Origin: Sabethes cyaneus
Taxonomy: Eukaryota > Arthropoda > Insecta > Diptera > Culicidae
Assembly (NCBI RefSeq): GCF_943734655.1
Contig: NC_071354.1
Coordinates: 163,247,142 to 163,311,141, forward strand
DNA: 64,000 nt
Direction of reading: 5' to 3'
Made by a program: the position numbers and the translations under genes. The notes beneath the pieces are model-generated. The model saw nothing but the letters and a program-made list of their open reading frames with translations, ran no database searches and had not been told where the DNA came from. Below are positions 48,301 through 59,200 of this stretch, piece by piece. Each line of letters starts with the position of its first letter. The stretch's first letter is position 1.

Positions 48301-49924
48301 GTTTCGTTTCCATTAAAGCGATTCTCATTGAGCAAACCGATGCATAATTAGCTACGTGACGGAAGGGGGAGCTAACTGGGAAGGAACTGACATGTGGGGT
48401 ACGAGGAATGTGAGTATGAATATATGTTCCGCCATAGCTCCGGAACTTCTGAACTGTTCTTCATCAAACCGTGTTTGTCAAACACATGTTTTTGGTATGA
48501 TTCTTTTATGCCGGGGGGTGGACAAAAGAGGGAGACGATCTCTTACAAGGGGAGAGAAAGGTACAAATGGGTAAAGGGGTGCGTTTCTCTTGCATCTGGA
48601 ACGATAGCAGTTGTACAAGTTGTTTTATTTCTGAAAGAGGGAATAGAGCAGCTAGGCTTTGTGTCGATTTATAATGATTAGCGAGAAGAAGAGAGATTTA
48701 CAAGTGATTAGGGGCTAACGTAAGAGGAACTGACAAAGGGAGTAGACATATTCAAACGAAAAAAAGGGTTTTGTTTCTTTGTTTATGAGAGTTTTCTTTA
48801 CAAAAACAGTATAAGTGACTCAGTGACAAAAGGGCCCCGAGTGAGATCGGGCAATCAGCTAGTCTATGTATATGGGAAGCGTTTGGTACGTTATTCATAT
48901 AAAACACGATTTTATCGTCATTTTGAACATTTTTCAATGGAAATAAATATTCGCGCTGCTGACCTGCTTGATAAGAAAAAAATTTTAATTCCTTCGAACG
49001 TTTTGCTTGTTATAAAACTGCAGTATAGCTTAAGTGTCCGAAGTTTGAATCAGAACAGAACGATTTATTCACCATTGCGCTGATTGAATTCGTTCATGTT
49101 ATTGTTGATGGAAACTTAACATTCTTCAACTAATCTTACATACCAAGCAGTAGTACACAATATCAAGTAGTTGGGTTTAGCTTCGCACCTAAGATCTAAA
49201 GTATGCCGTTTGAACCGCTTATCTTTACTTCACATGGCTATCTTCTTTTTCTAAGTGAGACGTGACAAAAAGCTTAGTTTGTGTATAGCTACCGTTTGAG
49301 AAGCGCCAACAAACCTTTTATAGTTTAACATAAGTGATAAGTACATAAATATAATTGATTCCATAGCATGACAAGATTTGTAATATGTATAATAAGTCAT
49401 GTGGAACTCTTATTCACCAAACCCTCAAAATAACTATATCTAGGTGTGAATACTCTCAATTTTTATAAAATACTGAATAAAAAATGAATGGGAACAGAAT
49501 GTTCATTGATGAAGTAATGAAATTTGTATTAAATTTATACTCAGGACTGAAATATTTTTGATTCCTTTGAGATTCAAATCTCAATAAAAAAAACTGGTAC
49601 CTAATCGAATTCCTTCACAGCAACCTTCGTAAGCAATTCATACGGTTTACAGTTGTCCATGGCGCATCAATTAGAACCAGTTTACAAATATCTTGATGGT
49701 CTATTGAAATTGCCAATTGCCGAAAATTTGGAAAGTGCTTCACTGGTTTCAATTTACTTTTCAATCACATATAACTTGGTACATTGCCGTGTATGCACAG
49801 CAAACATCGATTGTAATGGCATAACGGAAACGTTCCACTCACCTATGTTGGCTGTCGTTTGTCCATTGTTACTGATACAAAATAGCACAAAAACAGCCAA
49901 TCCAAAGTAGATTCTACGCTCCAT
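39394..49924 (-). CDS. Secreted glycoside hydrolase family 18 chitinase
   Basis: Four exons with matching phases (49924-49843, 43013-42849, 40632-40437, 40381-39394) encode 476 residues. The enzyme hydrolyses beta-1,4 N-acetylglucosamine links in chitin by a substrate-assisted retaining mechanism. Residues 1-25 form a signal peptide (MERRIYFGLAVFVLFCIS). The mature start VVVCYISTWAVYR and LCTHAIYAF are typical of the family. All four signature motifs are present: KVLIAIGGW (111-119), DGLDLDWEYP (153-162, acid E160 with D156 and D158), MCYDYNG (223-229) and GLMIWSVDTDDF (W372). The enzyme should therefore be active. There is no chitin-binding domain or Ser/Thr linker. Instead the C terminus ends SGG, then a hydrophobic WLSLLAAVVLV, consistent with a GPI-anchor signal. 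That suggests a membrane-tethered gut- or epidermis-type chitinase, not a moulting-fluid type. Introns of 6.8 kb and 2.2 kb contain MITEs and SINEs. Confidence 0.92.
41327..41443. repeat. MITE of the ACTCAAGT-end family
   Basis: CACTGAAGTCGCTTTTTACG at the left pairs with CGCGTAAAAAGTGACTTGTG at the right, within the chitinase gene's second intron. A TA precedes the left end; the right flank is less clear. Confidence 0.65.
41444..42848. other. Chitinase intron sequence, unclassified repeats
   Basis: Two stretches carry the phrase 'aaaatcggctcagtcgttc' or 'gaaatcgggtcgttgtgtgg' (about 41490 and 42187), typical of interspersed repeats. No coding sequence is seen. Confidence 0.4.
43014..44039. 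other. Chitinase first intron, proximal part, no feature seen
   Basis: AT-rich sequence with no open frame or repeat boundary that I can support. Confidence 0.5.
44042..44446. mobile_element. pogo/Tigger-like MITE flanked by TA
   Basis: The left end CAGTGGACCCCCGTTCGTTT and the right end, whose reverse complement begins CCGTGGACCCCCGTTCGTTT, are inverted repeats with TA at 44040-44041 and 44447-44448. Subterminal sequences (CTAACGGGGCTAG, CCAACGGGGTTC) also pair. The CAGTGGA-type terminus and TA target fit pogo-like elements. At 405 bp it has no transposase and would need one in trans. Confidence 0.8.
44449..47225. other. AT-rich chitinase intron sequence, no feature seen
   Basis: No significant frame, inverted repeat or RNA motif was recognised in this 2.8 kb. 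Confidence 0.5.
47232..47360 (+). repeat. RTE 5'-region fragment
   Basis: CATAGCTCTAGCCATCCGAA and GCGCCTCCACGTGGCCATAC match the 5' segment of the element ending at 25058 (opposite strand) and, more loosely, the RTE LINE 5' region at about 59470-59590. It is truncated and non-coding. Confidence 0.65.
47597..48700. repeat. Dispersed repeat, inverted copy of 2336-3402 family
   Basis: The same units as at 2336-3402 occur here on the opposite strand, including 'ccaaacttggcacacat…cttgatgtaagggaatcagc' (47671 onward) and 'aaaggggtgcgtttctcttg' (48573 onward). It is interrupted by a SINE at 47973-48192, so it predates that insertion. Confidence 0.65.
47963..48202 (+). mobile_element. tRNA-Ile-derived SINE with 10-bp target duplication
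   Basis: The tRNA-like head at 47985-48056 has a perfect 7-bp acceptor pairing (CTCCCAG/CTGGGAG), an anticodon loop CTAATAA as in tRNA-Ile(AAT), and a B box GTTCGAATC. A body of about 90 bp and an A9 run follow, then a tail ending TTTGCTTTT. A direct repeat GGGGTTGCGT at 47963-47972 and 48193-48202 marks the insertion into an older dispersed repeat. Confidence 0.85.
48701..49842. other. Chitinase intron sequence near first exon
   Basis: Part of the 6.8-kb first intron (donor GTGAGT at 49842). No other gene or repeat boundary was recognised. Confidence 0.5.
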
Positions 49925-51190
49925 TGTTGGTGTTCCAATGTATGGCTCTCTATACCGATTCTAGGACAGGTTTGAATGGGCTAACTGATATCAATCTACA
50001 ATTTTTGATAAGACTCAAACTTTTACACACTTTTTTTACTGAACACACCTTAAACACTAGGTAAAAGTAAAAGTGGTATAGGCTATTCGTTTTTGCAACA
50101 CAGGTTTAGCATTCCAAATGCCACGATGCATACAAAACGCTCCACTAGCAGTACTGGAAAATGATCACTGAGCTGAACAGCTCACGATACGAGTCGCATT
50201 GCTATGCGAGAGAATGGACAAGTTTAGCAGTGGAGCGAGCTGGAACTGACGAATGGCTGGCTCTTTTGTTAGTGTCCAAGCAGTAGAGATATGTTTCTGT
50301 GCCCACAAGCGCACACCTGCGACGTGAACCATTTGAAAACACAACGCGAACTGATTCATAAAATGGTTCAAAAAGCATGTTCATTGCATAAAAGAATCTT
50401 CTGTCGCTGGTTGTAGTTGTGGAAAGCTTGCAAAAACCGGTTCATCATATGAAACTAGCCTACACTCTTCAATACCAACTCCAATTTCGCTCTCATTAGC
50501 CAGCAATTTTCATCCGGTGTTTGTATACTATACCTATTCGCTGTGGAGTCGTGATTTAGTCCAGCGCAAAGAAGTCGCATGTGGTTGCTGGAGTTGCGTT
50601 ACCGCGTACCGGCTACACTGAGGTATATGCAAACGTGGGAAATTACTAGGAGACTGCAACGACGGTACAGTAACAGTCACAGAGCAGAATGATCAAAACA
50701 TTCCATATCAAAACGCATTGTGATTTGTGATTGTGACCTTTCTAGACTTATTTTAAACTTTGCATAATTGAGTATCCCATTAGCAAACTTACCATTTTGG
50801 GCAGTGTAAAAATTTTGCACACATTGGCGAAGCTATAGTGATATAGCCAACCAAAAAATAAATGTGAATTTTACGAAATGATTGATAAATGATAATTAGT
50901 TGGACTGACAGCTTAGGCAATCCGTATAATTGAAGTAGAACTATGTCGCTCGGAATGCTTTAAAAATCCTTAAAGTTACCAGGTTATGAATAGGTAGAGA
51001 TTATTGGGTTCTGAATTAATATTTTTTCTGAATGCGTATGGCTCCTGAAAGATGTAGCAGAGTTGATTTATAAAGCCTAACTAACAAGTATGACTGTGTT
51101 ATAAATACAAATAAACGATAACTTAAAGTTGTATAGGTACCAATTTTTGCCAATCTGGTGAATCACAGATGTTTTATTGTTATTTAGTAT
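49925..51190 (-). promoter_or_regulatory. Upstream region of chitinase gene
   Basis: Upstream of the start codon on the minus strand, TCAGTTAG at about 49989-49982 matches the arthropod initiator motif and would give a 5' UTR of about 65 bases. No convincing TATA box is seen. The rest up to 51190 has no recognised feature. Confidence 0.35.
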
Positions 51191-51193
51191 ACA

Positions 51194-51666
51194 ATAAGGC
51201 CATTATAAATATTTAAAAAAGTTTTTGTCCCTCCGGTGTTAGGCCACTGAAGGGGGGGCAGAAAAACAAAGAGAATTTTTTAATCTAGCAAAAAATATTT
51301 GGATTTTAGGCATTTTTCTTTTAAGTTTAAACGTGAAAACCAAATCTATTCTTGCTTTTAATATATACGTTGTTAATTTCCATGCAAAAATCTACGAAAA
51401 AAAGACCAAAACGAGGGAAAATTTTTTTGGCCGATTTTCAGAAATTCCGCTGTTTGAATTTCCATTTCTATTTCATGCTAGAAGCAATAACTCAATTCTT
51501 ACATTCATTTTTCAAGCTTTTCAGGCTGTAGAGTCCACAGACAATTGATTTTATAAAAAAAATTTAACTCATATCCGACAAATTATTTTTTTGCCCCCCG
51601 ATTTTTCAAGCCAATTTCCAAGGAGGGGGTGACAAAAACTTTTAATATGATTTGCAATGGCCTAAT
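51194..51666. repeat. Inverted-repeat element, non-coding
   Basis: The left end (AAGGCCATTATAAAT…AAGTTTTTGTCCC) and the right end (…GACAAAAACTTTTAATATG…CAATGGCCTAATT) pair over about 45 bases. G-runs lie just inside both arms (GGGGGGG at 51254, CCCCCC at 51594). Confidence 0.65.
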
Positions 51667-52084
51667 TAGCATAACATATTCATTAAGTCAAACATAATTA
51701 CATACTTAACCAATAATATAAGATCCCAAAACCTTGATAATTATATAGCTCAAGTTATCAGTATTTTCAGTTGGCGTTTTCAGATTAAGATAATTTTTGA
51801 CGTAGGACTACGTCTTACGGCAAGTTTTGAGATAGGGTGTCATTCCAAAAAATCGAAAAATGCGAGCGTCACGAAAAATGAAAGGTTTTGAGCGCTAATA
51901 GCTCAGCGGTTTTTCGATCGATTTTCAATATTCTTACACCAATCCTTCGGAAAATCTTCTAAGAATTGACCGAAATGAAGAAAAGTATGCATTTTTGATG
52001 TTGAACTATTGAAAAGTTGAAAATAATGAACCTATGTTTTACCAGAATTCTCGCTTCGTGATTAGTTGGAAGATTCTTTACGAT

Positions 52085-52440
52085 GATCTAAACCTATACC
52101 AATTTGATATCTGTGCTTGGGAAGTAAGCCAAAACAAGTGACAAAGTTCCCTCATTTCAACAAGATTTCTTAACACGGCGATTAAGCCTAGACCATTTTG
52201 ATGTCCTTGTTTGGGAAGTATGCCGGAAAGAGTAACAAAGCCCCCTCGTACCAACAGATTTCTTACGAACGCGATTAAACCTAGTCCAATTTGATGTCTG
52301 TGTTAGAGAAGTGTGCCAGAAAAAATGACACAAGTTCGTTATCCCAACAGATCACAAATTCTTTACTGCGAGACGATTAAACCTCGGCGAATTTGATATC
52401 TGTGTTGGAAAAATGTACTACAGCTGTAGTGTTCAGTTAT
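52085..52440 (+). repeat. Four diverged tandem repeats of about 95 bp
   Basis: A marker phrase like GATTAAACCTAGTCCAATTT starts at 52085, 52180, 52273 and 52375, giving periods of 95, 93 and 102 bases. Each unit also has a 'ggaagt-tgcc' and a 'gacaaagttcc' segment. The units are clearly related but diverged, so this is an old minisatellite-like array or part of a transposon. Confidence 0.75.
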
Positions 52441-53241
52441 AATACGACTCTGTATGAATACGCATGCTTGCCGTTTCATTAGAAGTGTAGTGAAAAGATG
52501 TGCTGGTGATAAAATAGGATTGAATTGGTAAAATCCCTTCAACAACAATCTCAACAACAAAAACAATCTTTAATTTCAGTAAGGTAGCAGGAAAGTGATA
52601 GTTTGTGTTCTTGATTTTGTTAAATTGTTTCCAAATGCACATAGAAATAACTCTGAAATCTTTTGAGAATTGAACGTATGCAATGTTACTACTTTGATAA
52701 ATGTTACATACAACGCATGTAGCATGTATATATGTTGCATATAGCATGTATACATGAAGAATCGAATGATTACAAACATGAATACATGCTACTATCACTA
52801 CAAAGACACTTACGTAGTCCTGCGTCACCTAAATATGCGGTCGTGTCTTGTACACAACCCCTCTGATTTTTCTTTACAGCTATGAATAAAAAAAACCATT
52901 GTTGAAAAGCCAGACATTTTATGGTTACAGTGCAGTAGAAATCTTAAAGTCGCGAAGAAACTAAATAGAGAGAAATATCAGAAATATGTCCCAAGTGAGT
53001 TATCAGGAATATGTCTAAAATAAGAAATATTCTGTTTTAATGGCTTCATAACTGGAGTAAGTCAATCTACTTGTATTTCTACTTTCAAGCCATTGAAAAG
53101 CGGCGAAATTAAATTACAGTTTTTTCCATGGGTTTCCAGATTGTCGCGTTATTCGTTGACAGCACACAGCATTGAAAACAGTTTTAAAGATTCAGGACTA
53201 AGCCCTTTTCTACTAAATATTTGACAGAATGCTGTAATTTA

Positions 53242-53422
53242 CACTCAAGTAGTTTTTTACACGGTATTTATTTTCGAATATTAAGAACGGGGCAACCTAA
53301 AGACCATTCATTTATTTCTCAATACATTTTTAGAAGATCACGTATTTTGTAAATGGCCCCTAAGTTGCGCCGTTCTTGAGTAATCGAAAAAAAAACAAAC
53401 CGTGTAAAAAAAGACTTGAGTG
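53242..53422. mobile_element. MITE flanked by TA
   Basis: Ends CACTCAAGTAGTTTTTTACA and TGTAAAAAAAGACTTGAGTG form 24-bp inverted repeats, with TA at 53240-53241 and 53423-53424. Related ends occur at 41327 and 31380. Confidence 0.8.
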
Positions 53423-53433
53423 TATTGAATGAC

Positions 53434-53475
53434 TGAAGTTCTTGGAGCGTCTTAGTAGAATACGAAACCTGAAAC
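53434..53475 (-). repeat. Fragment shared with Penelope-like terminal segment
   Basis: GGAGCGTCTTAGTAGAATAC and the following CGAAACCTG match the reverse complement of 59670-59708. It is the shortest of three copies of this segment in the region. Confidence 0.55.
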
Positions 53476-54758
53476 TAAAGAAAAGAAGAAAACTAAAAAC
53501 ATACACAAATAAATATTAATTGCGAAAAAGTTTCCTTCTTTTCTTTAATTTCAGAAAAATATTGAATGAGCATAAACCTTTGCACGGCACCTAACCTCAA
53601 CTCTGGTTTGAAGTTTTTGTGTGGTTTGTTTTGATTTCCTTTGTAATCTAAATTTATTGCTAATGGATTTATTACTAGCAATTCGTATCACATGTTTGCA
53701 GAAACTTAAAACGCCGACTTTTCCGATGCAGAAAAATGATAGTAGTTTTTCACAACATACATTTTTGTCATTTCTGCAGCTTGCTGCCTCTAATTTTTGC
53801 GGATAAGTGATCAAAACAAACCCCACAACGCTGTCAAATCTAGGACGGAAAGAACGCACTGACGTCTGCGTGCAATGCTTTATTATGCTGATGCGCTGAG
53901 CTTCTTAACGGGTGGCAACTAAAATTTTGGAATTTATTTCTCAAGCTGTCAAAAAAGACAGATATATTTGAAGAAAATCTGATCTAAAAGATACATTGTC
54001 CATTGTTGAAAAAAATGAGTGAACGTTCACGTTCATTTAAATGGGATTGAATGGGTATGCAGGAACGATTGTGTTTTTGGCGTAATGTGATTTGGCGGGA
54101 TCAAAATTTTCTTTAAACATTCGTTCTGGTACACATATTGATTAATAGCAAATCTAGAGGACTTGAACCGTGGTTTAAAAATACCTTTCTCGGAAATGAC
54201 AATGTACAGCAACACTTTCTGTTCAAACTCATCCTGGTTAAACTTGTATTTTATGTTCGAAGATGCAGTAGAAAATTATCCTGTACTTACCAATTACATC
54301 GAAAATATGCTTGTTAAGCAAGGAGGGGTGCAATGGAGAGGCAATAATGAAAAACTGATGGTTCGAATTGCTTAATTGCAAACATGTGTGGGACATGCAG
54401 AAAATAACCACGCTAATAATTTCGCGTGGGAGTCTAAAAAGGTGGGATCTCCGTAATATTCCAGGGCTCTTGTCTTCTTTCGGTACTTTAGTGACCTTTT
54501 CATTTATGTGTGTGTTGGTGCTTGAAAATGAGGCAAACAGTCATCAGCTCTTCCCCAAAATGAGGCAAATATCATGTATATACACGCGTATTTCGCTAGT
54601 GTGGGCGAGAGAGAGAGAGAGCTAACACATACACACTCTCATTTCTCTCTGAGCTCGTCTGTTGTGCATAGGGGCCTCGAAAACATTCCAAAATTAGCGG
54701 TCCGAGATGACTGCCCAGCGAAATACCTGTGGTGGCGCAGAATGTTCTGGATCAACAA
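53476..54758. other. No gene recognised
   Basis: Mostly AT-rich with short frames; a (GA)n run lies at about 54606-54621. No supported feature. Confidence 0.45.
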
Positions 54759-56060
54759 TCACCGATGGCAACCATCAACTGACGGTCTGTTAGATAAGAA
54801 CGGAACCATCGCTCCAAGTGGCTCCAAGACGATTAGCTCGAATAATTTCGAGATGGCACTCAACGATGTAATTCCTCGGTAACTGTCCACATCTCGCTTG
54901 TTGCCTTTTTTGTGCACAGGAAACATATATTCAAATTTCCAGCAAGACGGAAAAATACCGCTGAAGATGAAATGCGAGCTGTAGTGTAGAGATGGTCGGA
55001 TAGCGGGAAATTTACCCGAAACCCGCACCCGTACCCGTACCCGCCGGGTTCGGGTCGGATTCGGGTACTTAAAAAAATAATTTGCGGGTTCGGGTCGGGT
55101 CCGGCATGCTTAATTTTTGTTTTTGAAACCGGGTACGGCTCGAGTAGGGTATCTCTTTTGACCACATTTAACACTAAAGATGGTCGGGTACCCGGGTCCG
55201 TACCCGTACCCGACGGGTTCGGGTATCAAAAAAAGTAAACTTGTGGGTTCGGGTCGGATGCGGGTTTTTAATTTTTTTTCTTAATCGGGTACGGGTCAGG
55301 TTCGGGTATTCAAATTTTGATGCCCGACTATTTATACTGTAGTGGTCTAACCAAACAAGAGATATGCTTCTTCAGGAAAGCGGACGGAATTCCATCTGGC
55401 CCGGAATTGAAGGAAGACTTCAGTTGCGTAGCAGCAGTGGAGATCATCTCAGTGTTTAAACCCAGAGATCATTCAAAGCTTGATCGCACGATGGGATATT
55501 GCTTACAGCGCAGTCGACTTTGTCTCTGGTTAAACTTTTATGACTAAACACGCTAGCAAACTTTTTAGCGAATAAGCTGCATATGTCTGTAAAATTTGAG
55601 GTAGCTTTATCGCGATAGATCATGGAGAAGGGCGGCCCGCATTCCTTGCGTTGCTCGTTCACAAACTTCCAGAAAGCTTTTCCTCTGAATTCTACGTTAA
55701 TATTGCTGAAAACAAACACGAGAGACCAGCTTCAATTGGTGATTTACTCTAGCGTAGTGATGTTGTAAGGAGAGCGTTCGGAGTCTGGAAAACATTCGTA
55801 GAACGAATTTTTTTAGTGATTTCAGTTTTCGCCTGTCACTCGTTTGCCAGGGAGCACGTGATCCGCAACGACTTACTTTTTTCGGGACATGTCTGTCAAT
55901 GACATACGACAAAACATTTGAAATGGTTTGCGCGGCTGTATCGGTGTCGTGATCGTTAATCCATTGATGATAGGAAGGCTGCAATGATCTGCTTTGAAAA
56001 AATCATAGGTAACAGCAGCGGTGGTGGCGTCAAGATCGTTATTGTAGTTGTCTTCCACAG
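54759..56060 (-). pseudogene. Degenerate I/Jockey-type LINE
   Basis: Minus-strand frames, in order, give the linker VPKKVSRCGSRAPWQTSDRR (about 55890), a region ending GKAFWKFVNEQRKECG (about 55680), the start of the reverse transcriptase SSFNSGPDGIPSAFLKKHIS (about 55380), and after an interruption GIFPSCWKFEYMFPVHKKGN with DVDSYRGITSLSAISK (about 54950-54810). The copy is split by a 350-bp MITE, has frameshifts and stops, and lacks the catalytic half of the reverse transcriptase, so it is dead. Confidence 0.8.
54979..55344. mobile_element. hAT-like MITE with 8-bp target duplication
   Basis: The insert 54987-55336 interrupts the LINE relic and is bounded by the 8-bp direct repeat CTGTAGTG at 54979-54986 and 55337-55344. 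The imperfect ends (TAGAGATGGTCGG and, reversed, TATAAATAGTCGGG) and the 8-bp duplication fit the hAT superfamily. The interior is two related halves (from 54991 and 55176), both rich in ACCCGTACCCG and GGGTTCGGGT motifs. Confidence 0.8.
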
Positions 56061-56100
56061 ATGATTAACGGAGGAGTCGAGTTGCTCGACATGACTTACA

Positions 56101-56240
56101 TGGAAATTAAATAACAACGAAATCTTATCCAATTTCATTCAACTATGTATATTTTATTCTTGACAGATACGTATTTCGCCTACGACTTGCAGGCTTCCTC
56201 AGTGTCTGTTTTCGAACTCCGAAGTCAAGAATAAAATATT
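56101..56240 (-). mobile_element. Penelope-like terminal repeat fragment
   Basis: Read on the minus strand, this segment has an inverted-repeat pair (TTTTATTCTTGAC…GTCAAGAATAAAA) around a hammerhead-like core, followed by AATAAAATATACATAG. The layout resembles the pseudo-LTR of Penelope-like elements, which are known to carry hammerhead ribozymes. No Penelope coding sequence adjoins it, so family membership is inferred. Confidence 0.6.
56162..56206 (-). ncRNA. Hammerhead ribozyme-like motif
   Basis: On the minus strand from 56206 down, stem I begins with GACA and is followed by the core box CTGAGGA (CUGANGA consensus, 56202-56196). Stem II is GCCTGC/GTAGGC with one G-U pair and a five-base loop. 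The core box GAAA is at 56177-56174. A self-complementary stem III, TACGTA, follows, then TC, where cleavage would fall between 56166 and 56165, and stem I closes with TGTC. All invariant core positions I can check are present. The very short stem III resembles the minimal hammerheads reported in Penelope-like elements. Activity is not shown by sequence alone. Confidence 0.7.
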
Positions 56241-59200
56241 ACTTACTTTGCTTTAGTGGCAACGGTCCGTTACCGATCCTGCGCCGAACGAATTATAGTC
56301 CTCCAGTACCGTCGGTCCTGGGCTGCCGTTCTCCAATCCCCACGAACACCAGCTGAACGTGCATCGTCTTCGACAGCACACACCCACCGGGTGCGGGGTC
56401 TGCCTCGGAGTCTACGGCCTCTTCCTGGTTCTCTGCTGAAAATAGTTTTGGCTACTCTTTCATCGGGCATTCTGGCCACGTGTCCAGCCCACCGCAGCCT
56501 GCCACATTGCACTACCGTCACTATATCAGCATATTTGTATACTTGGTACAGCTCGTGATTCATGCGTCTGCGCCACACTCCATTTTCCATTTTGCCACCA
56601 AGTATAGATCGCAGAATTTTACGCTCAAAAACCCCAAGCACTCGCCGATCAGCTTCCTTTAGCGTCCATGATTCGTGTCCGTAAAGGGCCACCGGGAGGA
56701 TTAGTGTTCTGTAGAGCGCCAGTTTTGTGCGAATTTGCAAGCTACGGGACTTCAGCTGGCTACGTAATCCGTAGAAAGCCCGATTCGCGGCTGCAACTCG
56801 TCGTTTCACTTCGCGGCTTACATCGTTGTCACATGTCACGAGTGTACCAAGGTATATAAATTCCTCCACTACTTCATATCGTTCCCCATCTAACTCCACC
56901 TCGGCACCAACACCACTTGAGCTCCCACGTTCCCTACCAGCAACCATGTACTTCGTTTTGGCGGTATTAATGGTAAGTCCCAATCTCGCAGCTTCCCTTT
57001 TAAAGGGCCTAAAGGCCTCTTCTACTGCTCTACGGTTGATTCCGATGATATCGACGTCATCCGCCAAACCAAGAAGCATGTGAGATTTCGTGATGATAGT
57101 TCCATTCCTTTCCACGTTTGCTCTTCGTAATGCACCTTCCAAGGCAATGTTGAATAGCAGGTTAGAGAGTGCGTCCCCTTGCTTCAGTACATCCAACGTC
57201 ACGAAAGCAGCTGAGGTCTCACCCGCTATTCTAACGCATGATTTGGATCCATCCAGCGTCGCACGAATCAGCGTAACTAGTTTCGTCGGAAAACCATGTT
57301 CTAGCATTATCTGCCACAGCTCATTTCGTTTAACTGAATCGTACGCCGCTTTAAAGTCCACAAACAGATGGTGTGTCTGCAAGTTGTACTCCCGGAACTT
57401 GTCTAGCAACTGGCGCAGGGTAAACATCTGATCCGTCGTGGAGCGACCCTCACGAAAACCAGCTTGGTACTCGCCGACGAAGGACTCCGCTAACGGTCTC
57501 AGTCTGCAGAACAGGATACGGGAAAGCACCTTGTAGGCAGAATTGAGCAATGTAATTCCTCGATAGTTTTTACACTCCATTCGATGTCCCTTTTTGAAAA
57601 TTGGGCAAATGAGGCCATCCAACCACTCCTCCGGCATTTGTTCTTCCTCCCAGATCCTGACAATGATCCGGTGGATTGCTTCGTACAGCCGCTCGCTCCC
57701 CGCTTTTAGAAGTTCAGCCGGGATACCGTCCTTCCCAGCAGCCTTACCGTTTTTCAGCTCACTGATTGCCTTCTTAACCTCCTCCTGTGTTGGTGGCTCC
57801 ACAGCTTGACCATCGCTTACAATTTCTATCCTGTCCCTGCTGATCTCCTCATTTACCTCTCCATTCAATAGTGTCTGGAAGTGCTCCTTCCACCTGGCTG
57901 CTACCGCCGTTTTGTCGGTAAGCAGGTTGCCAGCACTATCATTGCACATCACAGGCATGGCAAAATTCCTGCTTCTCACCGTTTTATAGAAACTCCGTGT
58001 GTCGTTGCTGGCGTATCGCTCCTCTGCGCCGGCAAGCACGTGCTCCTCGTACTCGCGTTTCTTTAGACGATGGATTCTTTTTTCCGCAGCTCTAGTCTCT
58101 CTGTATCTCCCTCTGTTTTGACGCGTTGCCGCAGTGAGCATGCGACTCCTGGCCTGGTTCTTTTCGTCTGTCACTCTCTGGCATTCGGCATTAAACCAGC
58201 TGTTACGCTGTCTTCCACGCGTCGTGCCTACCACCTCTCTCGCTGTTGTTTGGATGGCACCATGGATGTTCCTCCACAGCCCATTTATATCTTCTTCTTC
58301 TACCTGCTGTTCTGCGATTCGCTGGTGAAGCTTCCTGGCGTACTCCACTGCAACGCCGTCTGCCGTTAACCGCTGGATGTTGAAACGCAGCGTCCTTTCA
58401 GTGCGAGCTTTCGCCGTGTTCGACAGCTTTGCGCGAATCTTACTCACTACGAGATAGTGGTCAGAGTCGATATTTGGTCCACGAAAAGACCGTACATCGA
58501 TAACATCCGAAAAGTGTCGACCGTCAATCAAGACATGATCGATCTGAGAGCTAGAGTCTCCATTTGGATGCCTCCAGGTTTGTTTCCGAATATTCAAACG
58601 TGGAAAGTAGGTGTTACAGATGGCCATCCCTCTGGCCGCGGCAAAATTTATGAGCCTCAGACCGTTATCATTGGTCTACAGATGCAGGCTATGTCTTCCA
58701 ATAACTGGACGGAAGAATTCCTTCCTCCCGATCTGCGCGTTTGCATCTCCGATGATGATTTTCACGTCGTGTTTTGGGCACTCTCCATAGGTCCTCTCAA
58801 GCTTGTCGTAAAACTCGTCTTTAGCATCATCGGACTTATCATTTGTCGGTGCGTATAAGTTGATTAGGCTATAGTTGAAGAATTTGCCCTTAACCCTCAA
58901 CACGCATATACGGTCGTCTACGGGCCTCCACCGGATAACTCGTTGCTTTTGTTTTCCCAACACTACGAAACCGACTCCATGTTCAGCTTTCTTACCGCCA
59001 CTGTAGTAGATGTGGTACTTAAAAGAAGTGCCTGCAATAGGGTCTACTTCACGGAACTCCCTTTCTCCGGAATTTGGCCACCGAACTTCCTGAATAGCAG
59101 CGATCTCCACTCCGAGTTGATGCAGCTCTCGAGCAAGCAAGCCAGCCCGTGCCGGTTCATGGAGAGTTCGGACATTCCAGGTACCAAGTTTCCAATCGTT

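Noticed and set aside
52085..52440. CRISPR-like array
   Set aside because: Eukaryotic context, diverged 95-bp units with no short conserved repeat and no unique spacers.
54987..55336. Telomere-like CCCGTACCCG repeats
   Set aside because: They lie within a transposon having an 8-bp target duplication and are not a tandem telomeric array.
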